Of a DNA stretch of 64,000 nucleotides, positions 11,226 to 23,318 are shown piece by piece. The notes below the pieces were generated by a model, which saw only the letters and a list, made by a program, of their open reading frames with translations, did not search any database and was not told where the DNA came from. Within the stretch, counting starts at the first letter, position 1; every line of letters begins with the position of its first letter. Source of the DNA: Hordeum vulgare subsp. vulgare. Lineage: Eukaryota > Streptophyta > Magnoliopsida > Poales > Poaceae. Both the position numbers and the translations under genes were made by a program. Where the stretch lies: assembly GCF_904849725.1 (NCBI RefSeq), contig NC_058523.1, forward strand, positions 165,646,689 to 165,710,688, given 5' to 3'.

Positions 11226-12591
11226 GGATGAACACATCCGCCCATGATAGGATAACCTTGTTGATGATGCTATGCTATGCCTAGTTAATTTAAATCTTTT
11301 CCTAGTAAGTGTCCATATGTAGATATTGTCAAATATGGTAGCTTCTACATGTGACAATAAGTCACTTGTAGCTTATAGGAATCCTTGTGATATTTTCGAG
11401 CTAGCTTTGTGCATTGATGTTTCATGCACGTACCTATGTATGAATATGAATTCTGGGGTAAAATCATCCCAGGAATACATTGGCGTAGTCAGATTCCACT
11501 TTAGAGCAACTTCATAAAACTGTTATTTTCTGATGTGATACCATGTTTAGAGCTTTACATTAGGTGGTGCTTTGATCCTTTGGGGGTGATTCCTTGATGG
11601 AATGATAGTGCGTGAACCCCTCTACAGCTTGGGATATTCATTTTGTTCTTAGGTTTTTGTATGCACCTATTCTGCCCTATCAAAGTGGACACTTGGCTGA
11701 ATCTGACAGATTTGTGAAACCCTGAGAGTTTCACTAAGTTTGGGAATTTGGAGTTATTTTCTTCCCATGTTGTCTTGTGTGTAGTAGCTCCTGTGTTGGG
11801 CATTAGCCCATGCAACGAACTAATGTTTGTTAGCTATTATGTTTTTCTAGCTCTCTCTAAAATTTCATGCTTATACACCTCCTGTAGATATCATTTTGGA
11901 GGCTGCCAAAATGCTTCACAGCATAAGCAGCTGGTGAAAATCTGTAATTTTCACGAAGTCCCAATATGTGATTTTTTGTCCAAGTTAGAGGCTATAGATT
12001 TGCTCATGGGTGATTCCTTTGCCTTGGATTTTTGTCAAGGGTTGTAATACTTTTGGATGGCTTCAGTTTCATGCCTTGTTTGATTTATTTGGAGGGCTGT
12101 AGCTACCGTAGATCTTGTAGTCAAACTGCTATGTTGCTGTTAAAACAAATTGTATGCTTATATGGTTTTAGAGCTTCTGTCGGCATTGGTTGTTGGTGTG
12201 GTGTGTTCCCAAGCACCATTCCACTTGTATTTTTTGCTTGATCATGTGGCAACCTGGTTACACCAGTGAGTGCCTATATGTTTGTGTTTGTGGCTATTTT
12301 GAACCGTAGGCCTTTGAAACTTGTTTTGTAGTTTTCGGTTGATCCGTGACTCCGTTCATTACATTCTTTATATGTTTTTGCATCGTTTTCTCGTGATGCA
12401 CATGTTCATGCCATGTTCATGCATGTCAAGATAACTTAATATGAGGTTCTGTCCAGAATTTAATTAACTCAACTAATGCATATGAAAGTGACTAGAATAG
12501 TGATGCATGCTTCCTTCTTCACACATGCATCATATTGGTTGTTGCATTATGTTTTGCTGGTGTTCATTGGCTGTTATCTTTTATTGGGTAG

Positions 12592-12690
12592 CATCGGGAA
12601 CGGAGAGCGAGTACGTGGATTATGGAGAGTACGTGCAGGAAGAACAAGAGCAGTTCCAGGTTGAAGAAATCACACGCAAGATGACCGTGA
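12592..12690 (+). other. Exon-like acidic coding segment A in the Sukkula-like LTR
   Basis: Just after a pyrimidine-rich acceptor-like stretch ending in GGGTAG comes an open segment coding for an acidic, tyrosine-rich peptide (TESEYVDYGEYVQEEQEQFQ, then VEEITRK). Its strong acidity and its position after an acceptor-like AG suggest an exon, not noise, in otherwise non-coding LTR sequence. The frame stays open to 12,770, but the sequence after RK loses the bias. The partner segment lies at 32,399-32,492, beyond the nested gypsy. I do not recognise a protein family; expression and splicing are inference. Confidence 0.35.
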
Positions 12691-13012
12691 CCTTGACACC
12701 GTTTCTAGCTTTGTTATGCTTAGAATCACGTTTCCGTCGTTACATGCTCGCTGCCTACAACTTTATATAAATTCCACTTGTCTTGCCATGAACCCCAAAC
12801 ACTTTCCCTGTCCTAGCAAATGTTGTTTGGCTAAGTAGGCTTGCTCAACCTCTAATGGATAGCTTTGCTAGTTGCAGGTGCCAGCTGGCCCATGTGATAA
12901 CATGGGCATTTTGATATCATTATATTCAATTGTTATTTAATTAATTCACCTATATACTTGGTAAATAACGGAAGGCCTAGCCTTTTGCTGGGTGATTTGT
13001 TTCGTTGTTGCC

Positions 13013-14606
13013 TGATACGTCTCCATCGTATCTACTTTTCCGAACTCTTTTGCCCTTGTTTTGGACTCTAATTTGCATGATTTGAATGGAACTAACCCGG
13101 ACTGACGTTGTTTTCCGCAGACTTGCCATGGTGTTGTTTTTGTGCAGAAATAAAAGTTCTCGGAACGTCCTGAAAATTTACGGAGATTTTTTCTGGAATA
13201 AAAGAAAAATATCTGTGCAAAGATCCACCGGAGGGGGCGTGCTAGTGGGCCACAAGCCCACAGGTCGCGGCCACCCCCTATGGTCGCGCCGTGAGGGCTA
13301 GTGGGGCCCACGTGGCACCACCACCCCCAAACTCAGCTCTATATCTTCCATCTCGCCCAAAAACATCAGAGAGAAGGTTTCATCGCGTTTTGTGATACGG
13401 AGGCGCCGCCACATCCTGTTCTTCATCTGGAGGGCAGATCTAGAGTCCGTTTCGGGCTCCGGAGATGGGAAATCATCGCCATCGTCATCATCAACCTTTC
13501 TCCATTGACCATTCCATTATGCTCTTCATCGTTCGTGAGTAATCTCATCGTAGGCTTGCTGGACGGTGATGAGTTGGATGAGATCTATCATGTAATCAAG
13601 TTAGTTCTTGACAGGGATTGATCCCTAGTATCCACTATGTTCTAGATTGATGTTGCTACTACTTGGCTATGCTTAATGCTTGTCACCAGGGCCCGAGTGC
13701 CATGATTTCAGATCTGAACCTATTATGTTGTCGCTGATATATGTGTGTTTTAGATCCTATCTTGCAAGTTGTAGTCACCTACTATGTGTTATGACCCGGC
13801 AACCCCGGAGTGACAATAGCTGGAACCACTCTCGGAGATTACCATAGTATGACGAGTTCATGTATTCACCGCGTGTTAATGCGGTGGTCCGGTTCTTTAT
13901 TAAAAGGAGAACCTTAATATCCCGTAGTTTCCATTAGGACCCCGCTGCCACGGGAGGGATGGACAATAGATGTCATGCAACTTCTTTTCCCTAAACATGT
14001 ATGACTACATACGGAATACATGCCTACATCAGATTGACGAACGGGAGCTAGTTACTTATCTCTCCGTGTTATAGCTGTTACTTGATGAATCATATCCGTC
14101 ATACTCATCCATTACCTATCCACTTCCTACGAGTCTTTTACTACTAGTTCTCGCTATGTTAATTTGTCTAGGCTTGTCCGTTGCTACAAAAGGGATTGGG
14201 CCACTTTGCTGCAACTGTTGCTACTGCTGTCACTTTGCTGCTGCTGCTACTGCTATTCCTTGCTACTCCGCTGCTACTTGTTGCAAGAATTTTCTGGAAC
14301 CGTAGCCGGGGAAGCATTCTTCTCAAGAATAATCCCCCGTCAACGTGCTTTTTACTGGCGCCATTGATTCAATAGTTAGGAATAGTCTGTCGTCAACAGA
14401 TCGTTTCTGGCACCGTTGCTATCATACTACCTTGCTACTGATACTTTGCTTGCAGACAGTAATCTTTCAGGTGTGGTTGAATCTTACACATTCAGCTTCT
14501 ACTACTTGAGAATATTCTTTCGCTTCCCGTCGTGCGAACCAACAAATTTGGGTTGAATACTCTACCCTCGAAAACTGTTGCGATCCCATACGCTTGTGGG
14601 ACATCA
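13013..14606 (+). repeat. 5' LTR of the Athila-like gypsy element
   Basis: It starts TGATACGTCTCC and ends CTTGTGGGACATCA, directly followed by the primer-binding region. It matches the 3' LTR at 29,843-31,439 throughout, with scattered substitutions. It contains a GC-rich leader near 13,220-13,320 and, near its 3' end, three primer-binding-site-like segments (14,288-14,316, 14,348-14,370, 14,402-14,423). There is no gene; short reading frames are chance. Confidence 0.95.
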
Positions 14607-14616
14607 AGGCTTTTTC

Positions 14617-14633
14617 TGGCGCCGTTGCCGAGG
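14617..14633 (+). other. Primer-binding site, tRNA-Asp type
   Basis: TGGCGCCGTTGCCGAGG lies ten bases after the 5' LTR. It is complementary to the 3' end of plant tRNA-Asp (…CCCCGGCAACGGCGCCA) except for one base, as is usual for Athila-type gypsy elements. Minus-strand DNA synthesis would be primed here. Confidence 0.75.
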
Positions 14634-14684
14634 AAGCACAACTATATTCTCTGAGTCACTTGGGATTGACGTCTGCTGATCACT

Positions 14685-14756
14685 GTGAGGAATCTGAAAG
14701 ATCCAAGAACTAAAATCCTGCCTTCCACTAAGAGGAGAGCTAAGGAACTGGCATCT
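14685..14756 (+). pseudogene. Gag N-terminal fragment of the Athila-like element, split by Angela
   Basis: This piece codes for the basic Gag N-terminus (KDPRTKILPSTKRRAKELAS). The frame continues exactly across the Angela insertion at 23,319 (SSTLDSPSVLSKF), once the insertion and one copy of its CATCT duplication are removed. The first in-frame codon of the conserved start region is GTG (14,685), where an ATG would be expected, so the start codon may have been lost. This is inference from context. Confidence 0.6.
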
Positions 14757-16575
14757 TGTTGGGGAACGTCGCATGGGAAACAAAAAATTTCCTACGCGCA
14801 CGAAGACCTATCATGGTGATGTCCATCTACGAGAGGGGATGTGTGATCTACGTACCCTTGTAGACCGTACAGCAGAAGCGTTAGTGAACGCGGTTGATGT
14901 AGTGGAACGTCCTCACGTCCCTCGATCCGCCCCGCGAACCGTCCCGTGATCAGTCCCACGATCTAGTGTCGAACGGACGGCACCTCCGCGTTCAGCACAC
15001 GTACAACTCGACGATGATCTCGGCCTTCTTCATCCAGCAAGAGAGACGGAGAGGTAGAAGAGTTCTCCGGCAGCGTGACGGCGCTCCGGAGGTTGGTGGT
15101 GATCTTATCTCAGCAGGGCTCCGCCCGAGCTCCGCTGAAACGCGATCTAGAGGAAAAACCGTGGAGGTATGTGGTCGGGCTGCCATGGAAAAGTCGTCTC
15201 AAATCAGCCCTAAAACCTCCGTATATATAGGGGGAGGAGGGGGAGCCTTGCCTTGGGTTCCAAGGACTTCCAAGGGGGTCGGCCGAGCCTAAGGGGGAAC
15301 CCTCCCCTTCCAAACCGAGTCCAACTAGGTTTGGAAGGAGGACTCCTTCCCCCTTTTCCCACCTCCTCTTTTTTTTTCTTTTTCTCTTTGATTTTCTTCC
15401 TATGGCGCATAGGGCCTTCTTGGGCTGTCCCACCAGCCCACTAAGGGCTGGTGCGCCACCCCCAAGGCCTATGGGCTTCCCCGGGATGGGTTGCCCCCCC
15501 CCGGTGAACTCCCGAAACCCATTCGTCATTCTCGGTACATTCCCGGTAACTCCGAAAACCTTCCGGTAATCAAATGAGGTCATCCTATATATCAATCTTC
15601 GTTTCCGGACCATTCCGGAAACCCTCGTGACATCTGTGATCTCATCCGGGACTGCGAACAACATTTGGTAACCAACCATATAACTCAAATACGCATAAAA
15701 CAACGTCGAACCTTAAGTGTGCAGACCCTGCGGGTTCGAGAACTATGTAGACATGACCCGAGAGACTCCTCAGTCAATATCCAATAGTGGGACCTGGATG
15801 CCCATATTGGATCCTACATATTCTACGAAGATCTTATCGTTTGAACCTCAGTGCCAAGGATTCATATAATCCCGTATGTCATTCCCTTTGTCCTTCGGTA
15901 TGTTACTTGCCCGAGATTCGATCGTCAGTATCCGCATACCTATTTCAATCTCGTTTACCGGCAAGTCTCTTTACTCGTTCCGTAATACAAGATCCCGCAA
16001 CTTACACTAAGTCACATTGCTTGCAAGGCTTTTGTGTGATGTTGTATTACCGAGTGGGCCCCGAGATACCTCTCCGTCACACAGAGTGACAAATCCTAGT
16101 CTCGATCCATACTAACTCAACGAACACCTTCGGAGATACCTGTAGAGCATCTTTATAGTCACCCAGTTACGTTGTGACATTTGATACACAAAAAGCATTC
16201 CTCCGGTGTCAGTGAGTTATATGATCTCATGGTAATAGGAACAAATACTTGACACGCAGAAAACAGTAGCAACAAAATGACATGATCAACATGCTACGTC
16301 TATTAGTTTGGGTCTAGTCCATCACGTGATTCTCCTAATGACGTGATCCAGTTATCAAGCAACAACACCTTGTTCATAATCAGAAGACCCTGACTATCTT
16401 TGATCAACTAGCTAGCCAACTAGGGGCTTGCTAGGGACAGTGTTTTGTATATGTATCCACACATGTATATAAGTCTTCATTCAATGCAATTATAGCATGG
16501 ATAATAAACGATTATCATGAACAAAGAAATATAATAATAACTAATTTATTATTGCCTCTAGGGCATATTTCCAAC
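14757..16575 (-). repeat. 3' LTR of the Angela element
   Basis: It is the left copy on the plus strand and the 3' LTR in sense. It ends in …GGGCATATTTCCAACA at 16,575, next to a minus-strand polypurine tract (AGTGGGAGAC, plus 16,576-16,585). A TATA-like CTATATATAC on the minus strand lies at 15,221-15,230 and probably marks the LTR promoter. Reading frames inside are chance. Confidence 0.95.
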
Positions 16576-16585
16576 AGTCTCCCAC

Positions 16586-17900
16586 TTGCACTAGAGTCAA
16601 TAATCTAGTTCACATCACCATGTGATTCCAATGAATCCAACACCCATATAATTATGGGGTCTGATCACGTCTTGCTCGTGAGAGAGGTTTTAGTCAACGG
16701 TTCTGGAACTTTCAGATCCGTGCATTCTTTACAAATCTTTATGTCATCTTATAGATGCTGCTACTACGTGCTATTCGGAAATGCTCCAAATATCTACTCT
16801 ACTATACGAATCCGTTTCACTACTCAGAGTTATTCGGATTAGTGTCAAAGCTTGCATCGACATAACCCTTTACGACGAACTCTTTAAGCACCTCCATAAT
16901 CGAGAAAAATTCCTTAGACTATTTAGTTACTAAGGATAACTTTGACCGCTGATCAGTGATTCAATCCTGGATCACTCTGTGTACCTCTTAACGGACTTGC
17001 TGCAAGTCACACATCAGGTGCGGTACTCAGCATGGCATACTTTAGAGTCTACGGCTAAGGCATAGAAGACGACCTTCGTATATTCTCTTTATTCTGCCGT
17101 GGTCTGGTTTTGAGTCTTACTCAAATTCACACCTTACAGCGCAACCAAGAACTCCTTCTTTGCTGATCTATTTTGAACTCCTTCAAAAACTTGTCAAGGC
17201 ATGCATCTTGTTGAAACTTCCATTAAGCGCTTTTGATCTATCTCCATAGATCTTTGATGCTCAACTTCAAGTAGCGCAATCCAGGTATTCATTTGAAAAC
17301 TCCTTTCAAACAACCTTGTATGCTTTACAGAAATTCTACATTACTTCCATAGTGCTCCCACTCACTTCTTTGGAAATACAAGTTTCTCATAAACCTTGTA
17401 CAAACCCAAAATCTTTGATCATCTCATCAAAGTGTATATTCCAACTCCGAGATGCTTGCACCCGTCCATTGAAGGATCGCTGGAGCTTGCATACTTGCTA
17501 GTATCTTTAGGATCGACAAAACCTCCTGGTTGTATCACATACAATGTTTCCTCAAGGAAACCGTCGAGGAAACAATGTTTTGACATCCTATGTGCAATAT
17601 TTCATAAATAATGCAGAAACTACTAACATAATTCAAACAGACTTTTAGCATCGCTACGAGTGAGAAAGTCTCATCATAGTCAACTGTTTGATCTTGTCGG
17701 AAACATCTTTGCGACAAGTCGAGATTTTATTAATAGTAATTTATCACCATCATCGTGTGTCTTCCTTTTAAAGATCCATCTTTACTCAATAGTCCTATGA
17801 CCATCAAGTATTTCTTCCAAAGTCTACACTTTGTTTTCATACATGGATCCTCTCTCGGATTTCATGGCCTCCAGCCATTTGTCGGAATCCGGGCCCACCA
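16586..17900 (-). pseudogene. Angela reverse transcriptase / RNase H (pseudogene)
   Basis: The minus strand carries degenerate copia RT: the segment at 17,535-17,717 includes VDYDETFSLVAMLK, matching the copia VDYXETFSPVA motif, and near 16,850 there is a KGYVDASFDTNP segment of the RT-RNase H junction. No frame longer than about 60 residues survives and the YVDD catalytic box is not recognisable, so this polymerase is dead. It is identified only by these islands and by its position between integrase and the 3' LTR, so boundaries are approximate. Confidence 0.6.
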
Positions 17901-17994
17901 TTGCTTTCTCCATAACTCGTAGGTTCACTGTTGCTCAACAACATGACCTCCAAGATAGGGTTACCGTACCACTCTGCAGTAGTACGTGACCTTG

Positions 17995-18786
17995 TCAACC
18001 TACGAGATTTGTAGTAACTTGATTCGATGCTCGATGATCACCATCATCAGCTTTCACTTCAATTGGTGTAGGCGCCATAGGAACAACTTCCTGCTGCCTT
18101 CTACACACTGGTTGAAGTGATGGTTCAATAACCTTATCAAGTTCTACCACCCTCCCACTCAATTCTTTCGAGAGAAACCTTTCCTCGAGAAAGGATCTGT
18201 TTCTCGAAACAAACACTTTGCTTTCGGATCTGAGATAGGAGATGTACCCAACTGTTTTGGATATCCTATGAAGATGCATTTATCCGCTTTGGGTTCGAGC
18301 TTATCAGACTGAAACTTTTTCACATAAGTGTCGAAGCCCCAAACTTTCAAGAAACGACAGTTTAGATTTCTCTAAACCTCAGTCTATACTGTGTCATCTC
18401 AACGGAAATACGTGGTGCCCTATTTAAAGTGAATGCGGTTGTCTCTAATGCATAACCCATAAACGATAGTGGTAATTTGATAAGAAACATCATAGCATGC
18501 ACCATACCAAATAGTGCGTGGCTATGACGTTCAGACACATCATCACACTATGATGTTCCAGGTGGCATGAACTGCGAAACAATTTCCACATTGTCTTAAC
18601 TGCGTACCAAAACTCGTAACTCAGATATTCATTTCTATGATCATGTCGTAGATAGTTTATCCTCTTGTTACGACGAACTTCACTCCGAAACAGAATTGAA
18701 CTTTTCAATATTTCAGACTTGTGATTCATTAAGTAAATACTCTTGTATCTACTCAAATCGTCATTGAAGTAAGAACATAATGACAT
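17995..18786 (-). pseudogene. Angela integrase (pseudogene)
   Basis: Two overlapping minus-strand frames show copia integrase. At 18,490-18,786 are FNDDLSRYKSIYLMNHKSE (first catalytic Asp region) and NEYLSYEF. At 18,159-18,350 are VWGFDTYVKKFQSDKLEPK and CIFIGYPKQLG, the C-terminal integrase segment, followed by a frame at 17,995-18,279 that continues into the linker. The integrase would have inserted element cDNA into chromosomes. Frameshifts separate the parts, and the region around the third catalytic residue is not intact. Confidence 0.7.
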
Positions 18787-19066
18787 CCACTGCGAGCCTC
18801 AGCACCCATTGGACTGCATACATCAAAATGTATTACTTCCAACAAGTTACTATCTTGTTTCATCTCAATGAAAACAAGGCCTTGCTCATGTGGTGTGATT
18901 TGCATGTCACTAGTGATTCAAAATCAAGTGAGTATAAAGATCCATCAGCATGGAGCCTCTTCATGCAATTTATACCAACATGACTCCAGCGGCAGTGCCA
19001 CAAGTAAGTGGTACTATCATCATTACCTCTTATCTTTCGGCACCAATATCATGAACATGTGTAACA

Positions 19067-19400
19067 CTACAATCGAGATTCAATAAACCATTGAAGGTGA
19101 TTATTCAAGCAAATAGAGTAACCATTATTCTCTTTAAATGAATAATCGTATTGCAATAAACACGATCCAATCATGTTCATGTTTAACGCAAGCACCAAAT
19201 AACAATTATTTAGGTTTAACACCAATCCTGATGGTAGAGGGAGCGTGCGACGTTTGATCATATCAACCTTGAAAACACTTCCAACACGTATCGTCACCTC
19301 GCCTTTAGCTAGTCTCCGTTTATACCGTAGCTTTCATTTCGTGTTACTAATCACTTAGCAACCGAACCGGTATCCAATACCCTCGTGCTACTAGGAGTAC
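19067..19400 (-). pseudogene. Angela protease / pre-integrase region (pseudogene)
   Basis: The minus-strand frame 19,067-19,297 contains RVGSVFKVDMI, LPSGLVLNLNNCYLV and GSCLLQ-YDYSFKENNGYSI, which correspond to the segment just after the copia protease active site (VGNG…GLVLNLNNCYYVP…NGCSI). The Asp-Ser-Gly catalytic triplet itself is not seen in an open frame. Non-functional. Confidence 0.6.
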
Positions 19401-19499
19401 TAGTAAAGTACACATCAACATCATGTATATCAAATATACTTCTTTCGACTTTTGCCAGCCTTCTTATCTACCAAGTATCTAGAGTTGCTCCGCCTCAGT

Positions 19500-20760
19500 G
19501 ACTGTTCCCCTCATTACAGAAGCACTTAATCTCGGGTTTGGGTTTAATCTTGGGTCTCTTCATTAATGCAGCAACTGTTTTTCCGTTTCACGAAGTATCC
19601 CTTCTAGCCATTGCCTTTCTTGAAACTTAGTGGTTTTACTAACCATCAACTATTGACGCTCCTTTTTGATTTCTACTTTCGTAGTGTCAAACATCGCGAA
19701 TCACTCAAAGATCATTATATCTATCCTTGGTATGTTATAGTTCATCACGAAGCTCTCACAGCTTGGTGGCAGTGACTTTGGAGAACTATCACTATCTCAT
19801 CTAGAAGATTAACTCCCACTTGATTCAAGCGATTGTCATACTCAGACAATCTGAGCACATGCTCAACGATTGAGCTTTTCTCCTTTACTTTGTGGACAAA
19901 GAATCTTGTCGGAGGTCTCGTACCTCTTAATAAGGGCACGAGCATGAAATCACAACTTCATCTCTTTAGAACATCACTTATGTTCCATGACGTTTCAAAA
20001 CGTCTTCGGCGCCTTACTTCTAAGCCATTAAGTATTTTGTACTGAACTATCGTGTAGTCATCAGAAACGTGTATGTCGGATGTTCACAGCATCCACAGAC
20101 GACGCTCGAGGTGCAGCACACCGAGTGGTGCATTAAGGACATAAGCCTTCTGCGCAGCAACGAGGACAATCCTCTGCAAAGTTTGCTACTATCAACTTTC
20201 AACTAAATTTTCTCTAGGAACATATAAAAACAGTGGAGCTATAGCACAAGCTACATCGTAATTCGCAAAGACCATTAGACTATGTTCATGACAATTAGTT
20301 CAATTAATCATATTACTTAAGAACTCCCACTCAAAAAGGTACATCTCTCTAGTCATTTGAGTGGTACATGATCCAAATCCACTATCTCAAGTCCGATCAT
20401 CACGTGAGTCGAGAATAGTTTCAGTGGTAAGCATCTCTATGCTAATCATATCAACTATACGATTCATGCTCGACCTTTCGGTGTCATGTGTTCCGAGGCC
20501 ATGTCTGCACATGCTAGGCTCGTCAAGCTTAACCCGAGTGTTCCGCGTGTGCAACTGTTTTGCACCCGTTGTATGTGAACGTTGAGTCTATCACACCCGA
20601 TCATCACGTGGTGTCTCGAAACGAAGAACTGTCGCAACGGTGCACAGTCGGGGAGAACACAATTTCATCTTGAAATTTTAGTGAGAGATCACCTCATAAT
20701 GCTACCGTCGTTCTAAGCAAGATAAGGTGCATAAAGGATTAACATCACATGCAATTCATA
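19500..20760 (-). pseudogene. Angela gag remnant
   Basis: The minus-strand frame 19,745-19,945 carries SSIVEHVLRLSEYDNRLNQV and LLDEIVIVLQS, matching the copia Gag (UBN2-type) pattern in which VEHVL and LQSLP motifs are spaced by about 35 residues. The rest of gag is too degraded to follow. Around 19,480-19,620 a zinc-knuckle region would be expected but is not clearly visible. The stretch 20,760-21,480 toward the 5' LTR holds untranslated leader only. Confidence 0.5.
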
Positions 20761-21480
20761 AGTGACATGATATGGCCATCATCATGCGCTTCTTGATCTC
20801 CATCACCAAAGCACCGGCACGATCTTCTTGTCACCGGCGTCACACCATGATCTCCATCAACGTGTCGCCATCGGGGTTGTCGTGCTACTCATGCTATTAC
20901 TACTAAAGCTACATCCTAGCAAAATAGTAAACGCATCTGCAAGCACAAACGTTAGTATAAAGACAACCCTATGGCTCCTGCCGGTTGCCGTACCATTGAC
21001 GTGCAAGTCGATATTAACTATTACAACATGATCATCTCATACATCCAATATATCACATCACATCGTTGGCCATATCACATCACAAGCATATCCTGCAAAA
21101 ACAAGTTAGACGTCCTCTAATTTTGTTGTTGCATGTTTTACGTGGTGACCATGGGTATCTAGTAGGATCGCATCTTACATACGCAAACACCACAACGGAG
21201 ATATATGAGTTGCTATTTAACCTCATCCAAGGACCTCCTCGGTCAAATCCAATTCAACTAAAGTTGGAGAAACTGACACCCGCCAGTCATCTTTGAGCAA
21301 CGGAGTTACTCTAGCGATGAAACCAGTCTCTCGTAAGCGTATGAGTAATGTCGGTCCGAGCCGCTTCAATCCAACAATACCGCGGAATCAAGAAAAGACT
21401 AAGGAGGGCAGCAAAACGCACATCACCGCCCACAAAAACTTTTGTGTTCTACTCGAGAAGACATCTACGCATGAACCTAG

Positions 21481-21492
21481 CTCATGATGCCA
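21481..21492 (-). other. Primer-binding site of the Angela element (diverged)
   Basis: Reading on the minus strand, TGGCATCATGAGC follows the 5' LTR by one base. Compared with the initiator-Met site TGGTATCAGAGC normally used by BARE/Angela, it has one substitution and one inserted base, so it is recognisable but imperfect. Confidence 0.6.
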
Positions 21493-21493
21493 A

Positions 21494-23313
21494 TGTTGGG
21501 GAACGTCGCATGGGAAACAAAAAATTTCCTACGCGCACGAAGACCTATCATGGTGATGTCCATCTACGAGAGGGGATGTGTGATCTACGTACCCTTGTAG
21601 ACCGTACAGCAGAAGCGTTAGTGAACGCGGTTGATGTAGTGGAACGTCCTCACGTCCCTCGATCCGCCCCGCGAACCATCCCGCGATCAGTCCCACGATC
21701 TAGTGCCGAACGGACGGCACCTGCGCATTCAGCACACGTACAGCTCGACGATGATCTCGGCCTTCTAGATCCAGCAAGAGAGACGGAGAGGTAGAAGAGT
21801 TCTCCGGAAGCGTCACGGCGCTCCGGAGGTTGGTGGTGATCTTATCTCAGCAGGGCTCCGCCCGAGCTCCGCAGAAACGCGATCTAGAGGAAAAACCGTG
21901 GAGGTATGTGGTCGGGCTGCCGTGGAAAAGTCGGCTCAAATCAGCCCTAAAACCTCCGTATATATAGGGGGAGGAGGGGGAGCCTTGCCTTGGGGTCCAA
22001 GGACTCCCAAGGGGGTCGGCCGATCCTAAGGGGGGAACCCTCCCCTTCCAAACCGAGTCCAACTAGGTTTGGAAGGAGGAGTCCTTCCCCCTTTTCCCAC
22101 CTCCTCTTTTTTTTCCTTTTTCTCTTTGATTTTCTTCCTATGGCGCATAGGTCCTTCTTGGGCTGTCCCACCAGCCCACTAAGGGCTGGTGCGCCACCCC
22201 TAAGGCCTATGGGCTTCCCCGGGGTGGGTTGCCCCCCCCGGTGAACTCCCGAAACCCATTCGTCATTCCCGGTACATTCCCGGTAACTCCGAAAACCTTC
22301 CGGTAATCAAAAGAGGTCATCCTATATATCAATCTTCGTTTCCGGACCATTTCGGAAACCCTCGTGACGTCCGTGATCTCATCCGGGACTCCGAACAACA
22401 TTCGGTAACCAACCATATAACTCAAATACGCATAAAACAACGTCGAACCTTAAGTGTTCAGATCCTGCGGGTTCGAGAACTATGTAGACATGACCCGATA
22501 GACTCCTCAGTCAATATCCAATAGCGGGACCTGGATGCCCATATTGGATCCTACATATTCTACGAAGATCTTATCGTTTGAACCTCAGTGCCAAGGATTC
22601 ATATAATCCCGTAGGTCATTCCCTTTGTCCTTCGGTATGTTACTTGCCCGAGATTCGATCGTCAGTATCCGCATACCTATTTCAATCTCGTTTACCAGCA
22701 AGTCTCTTTACTCATTCCGTAATACAAGATCCCGCAACTTACACTAAGTCACATTGCTTGCAAGGCTTGTGTGTGATGTTGTATTACCGAGTGGGCCCCG
22801 AGATACCTCTCCGTCACACAGACTGACAAATCCTAGTCTCGATCCATACTAACTCAACGAACACCTTCGGAGATACATGTAGAGCAGCTTTATAGTCACC
22901 CAGTTACGTTGTGACGTTTGATACACACAAAGCATTCCTCCGGTGTCAGTGAGTTATATGATCTCATGGTCATAGGAACAAATACTTGACACGCAGAAAA
23001 CAGTAGCAACAAAATGACACGATCAACATGCTATGTCTATTAGTTTGGGTCTAGTCCATCACGTGATTCTCCTAATGACGTGATCCAGTTATCAAGCAAC
23101 AACACCTTGTTCATAATCAGAAGACCCTGACTATCTTTGATCAACTGGCTAGCCAACTAGAGGCTTGCTAGGGACAGTGTTTTGTCTATGTATCCACACA
23201 TGTATATAAGTCTTCATTCAATACAATTATAGCATGGATAATAAACGATTATCATGAACAAAGAAATATAATAATAACTAATTTATTATTGCCTCTAGGG
23301 CATATTTCCAACA
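21494..23313 (-). repeat. 5' LTR of the Angela element
   Basis: Right-hand copy on the plus strand, first LTR in the sense direction (TGTTGGAAATATGCCC start at 23,313). It is nearly identical in length to the left copy and carries the same minus-strand TATA-like CTATATATAC (near 21,957-21,966). The right flank CATCT is the target duplication. Confidence 0.95.
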
Positions 23314-23318
23314 CATCT

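Larger units (their letters stand above)
14757..23313 (-). mobile_element. Angela/BARE-type Ty1/copia retrotransposon, complete structure
   Basis: Two LTRs of about 1.82 kb (14,757-16,575 and 21,494-23,313) have the diagnostic Angela termini: sense TGTTGGAAATATGCCC and, at the other end, plus-strand TGTTGGGGAACGTCGC. The element is flanked by a perfect 5-bp duplication CATCT (14,752-14,756 and 23,314-23,318) and interrupts the gag gene of the Athila-like gypsy. The internal region (4.9 kb) keeps, in order on the minus strand, traces of gag, protease, integrase and RT/RNase H, all broken. Over the first about 540 aligned LTR bases I count roughly 16 substitutions, so the copy is younger than the gypsy it entered. 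Confidence 0.95.

Noticed and set aside
10893..11357. His/Thr-rich 154-codon minus-strand frame
   Set aside because: Translation of the TG/CA microsatellite region.
15110..15703. 197-codon minus-strand frame in the Angela LTR (and its shorter copy at 22,207-22,440)
   Set aside because: It lies wholly inside the LTR, is broken in the other LTR copy, and has no recognisable domain; a chance frame across GC-rich leader.
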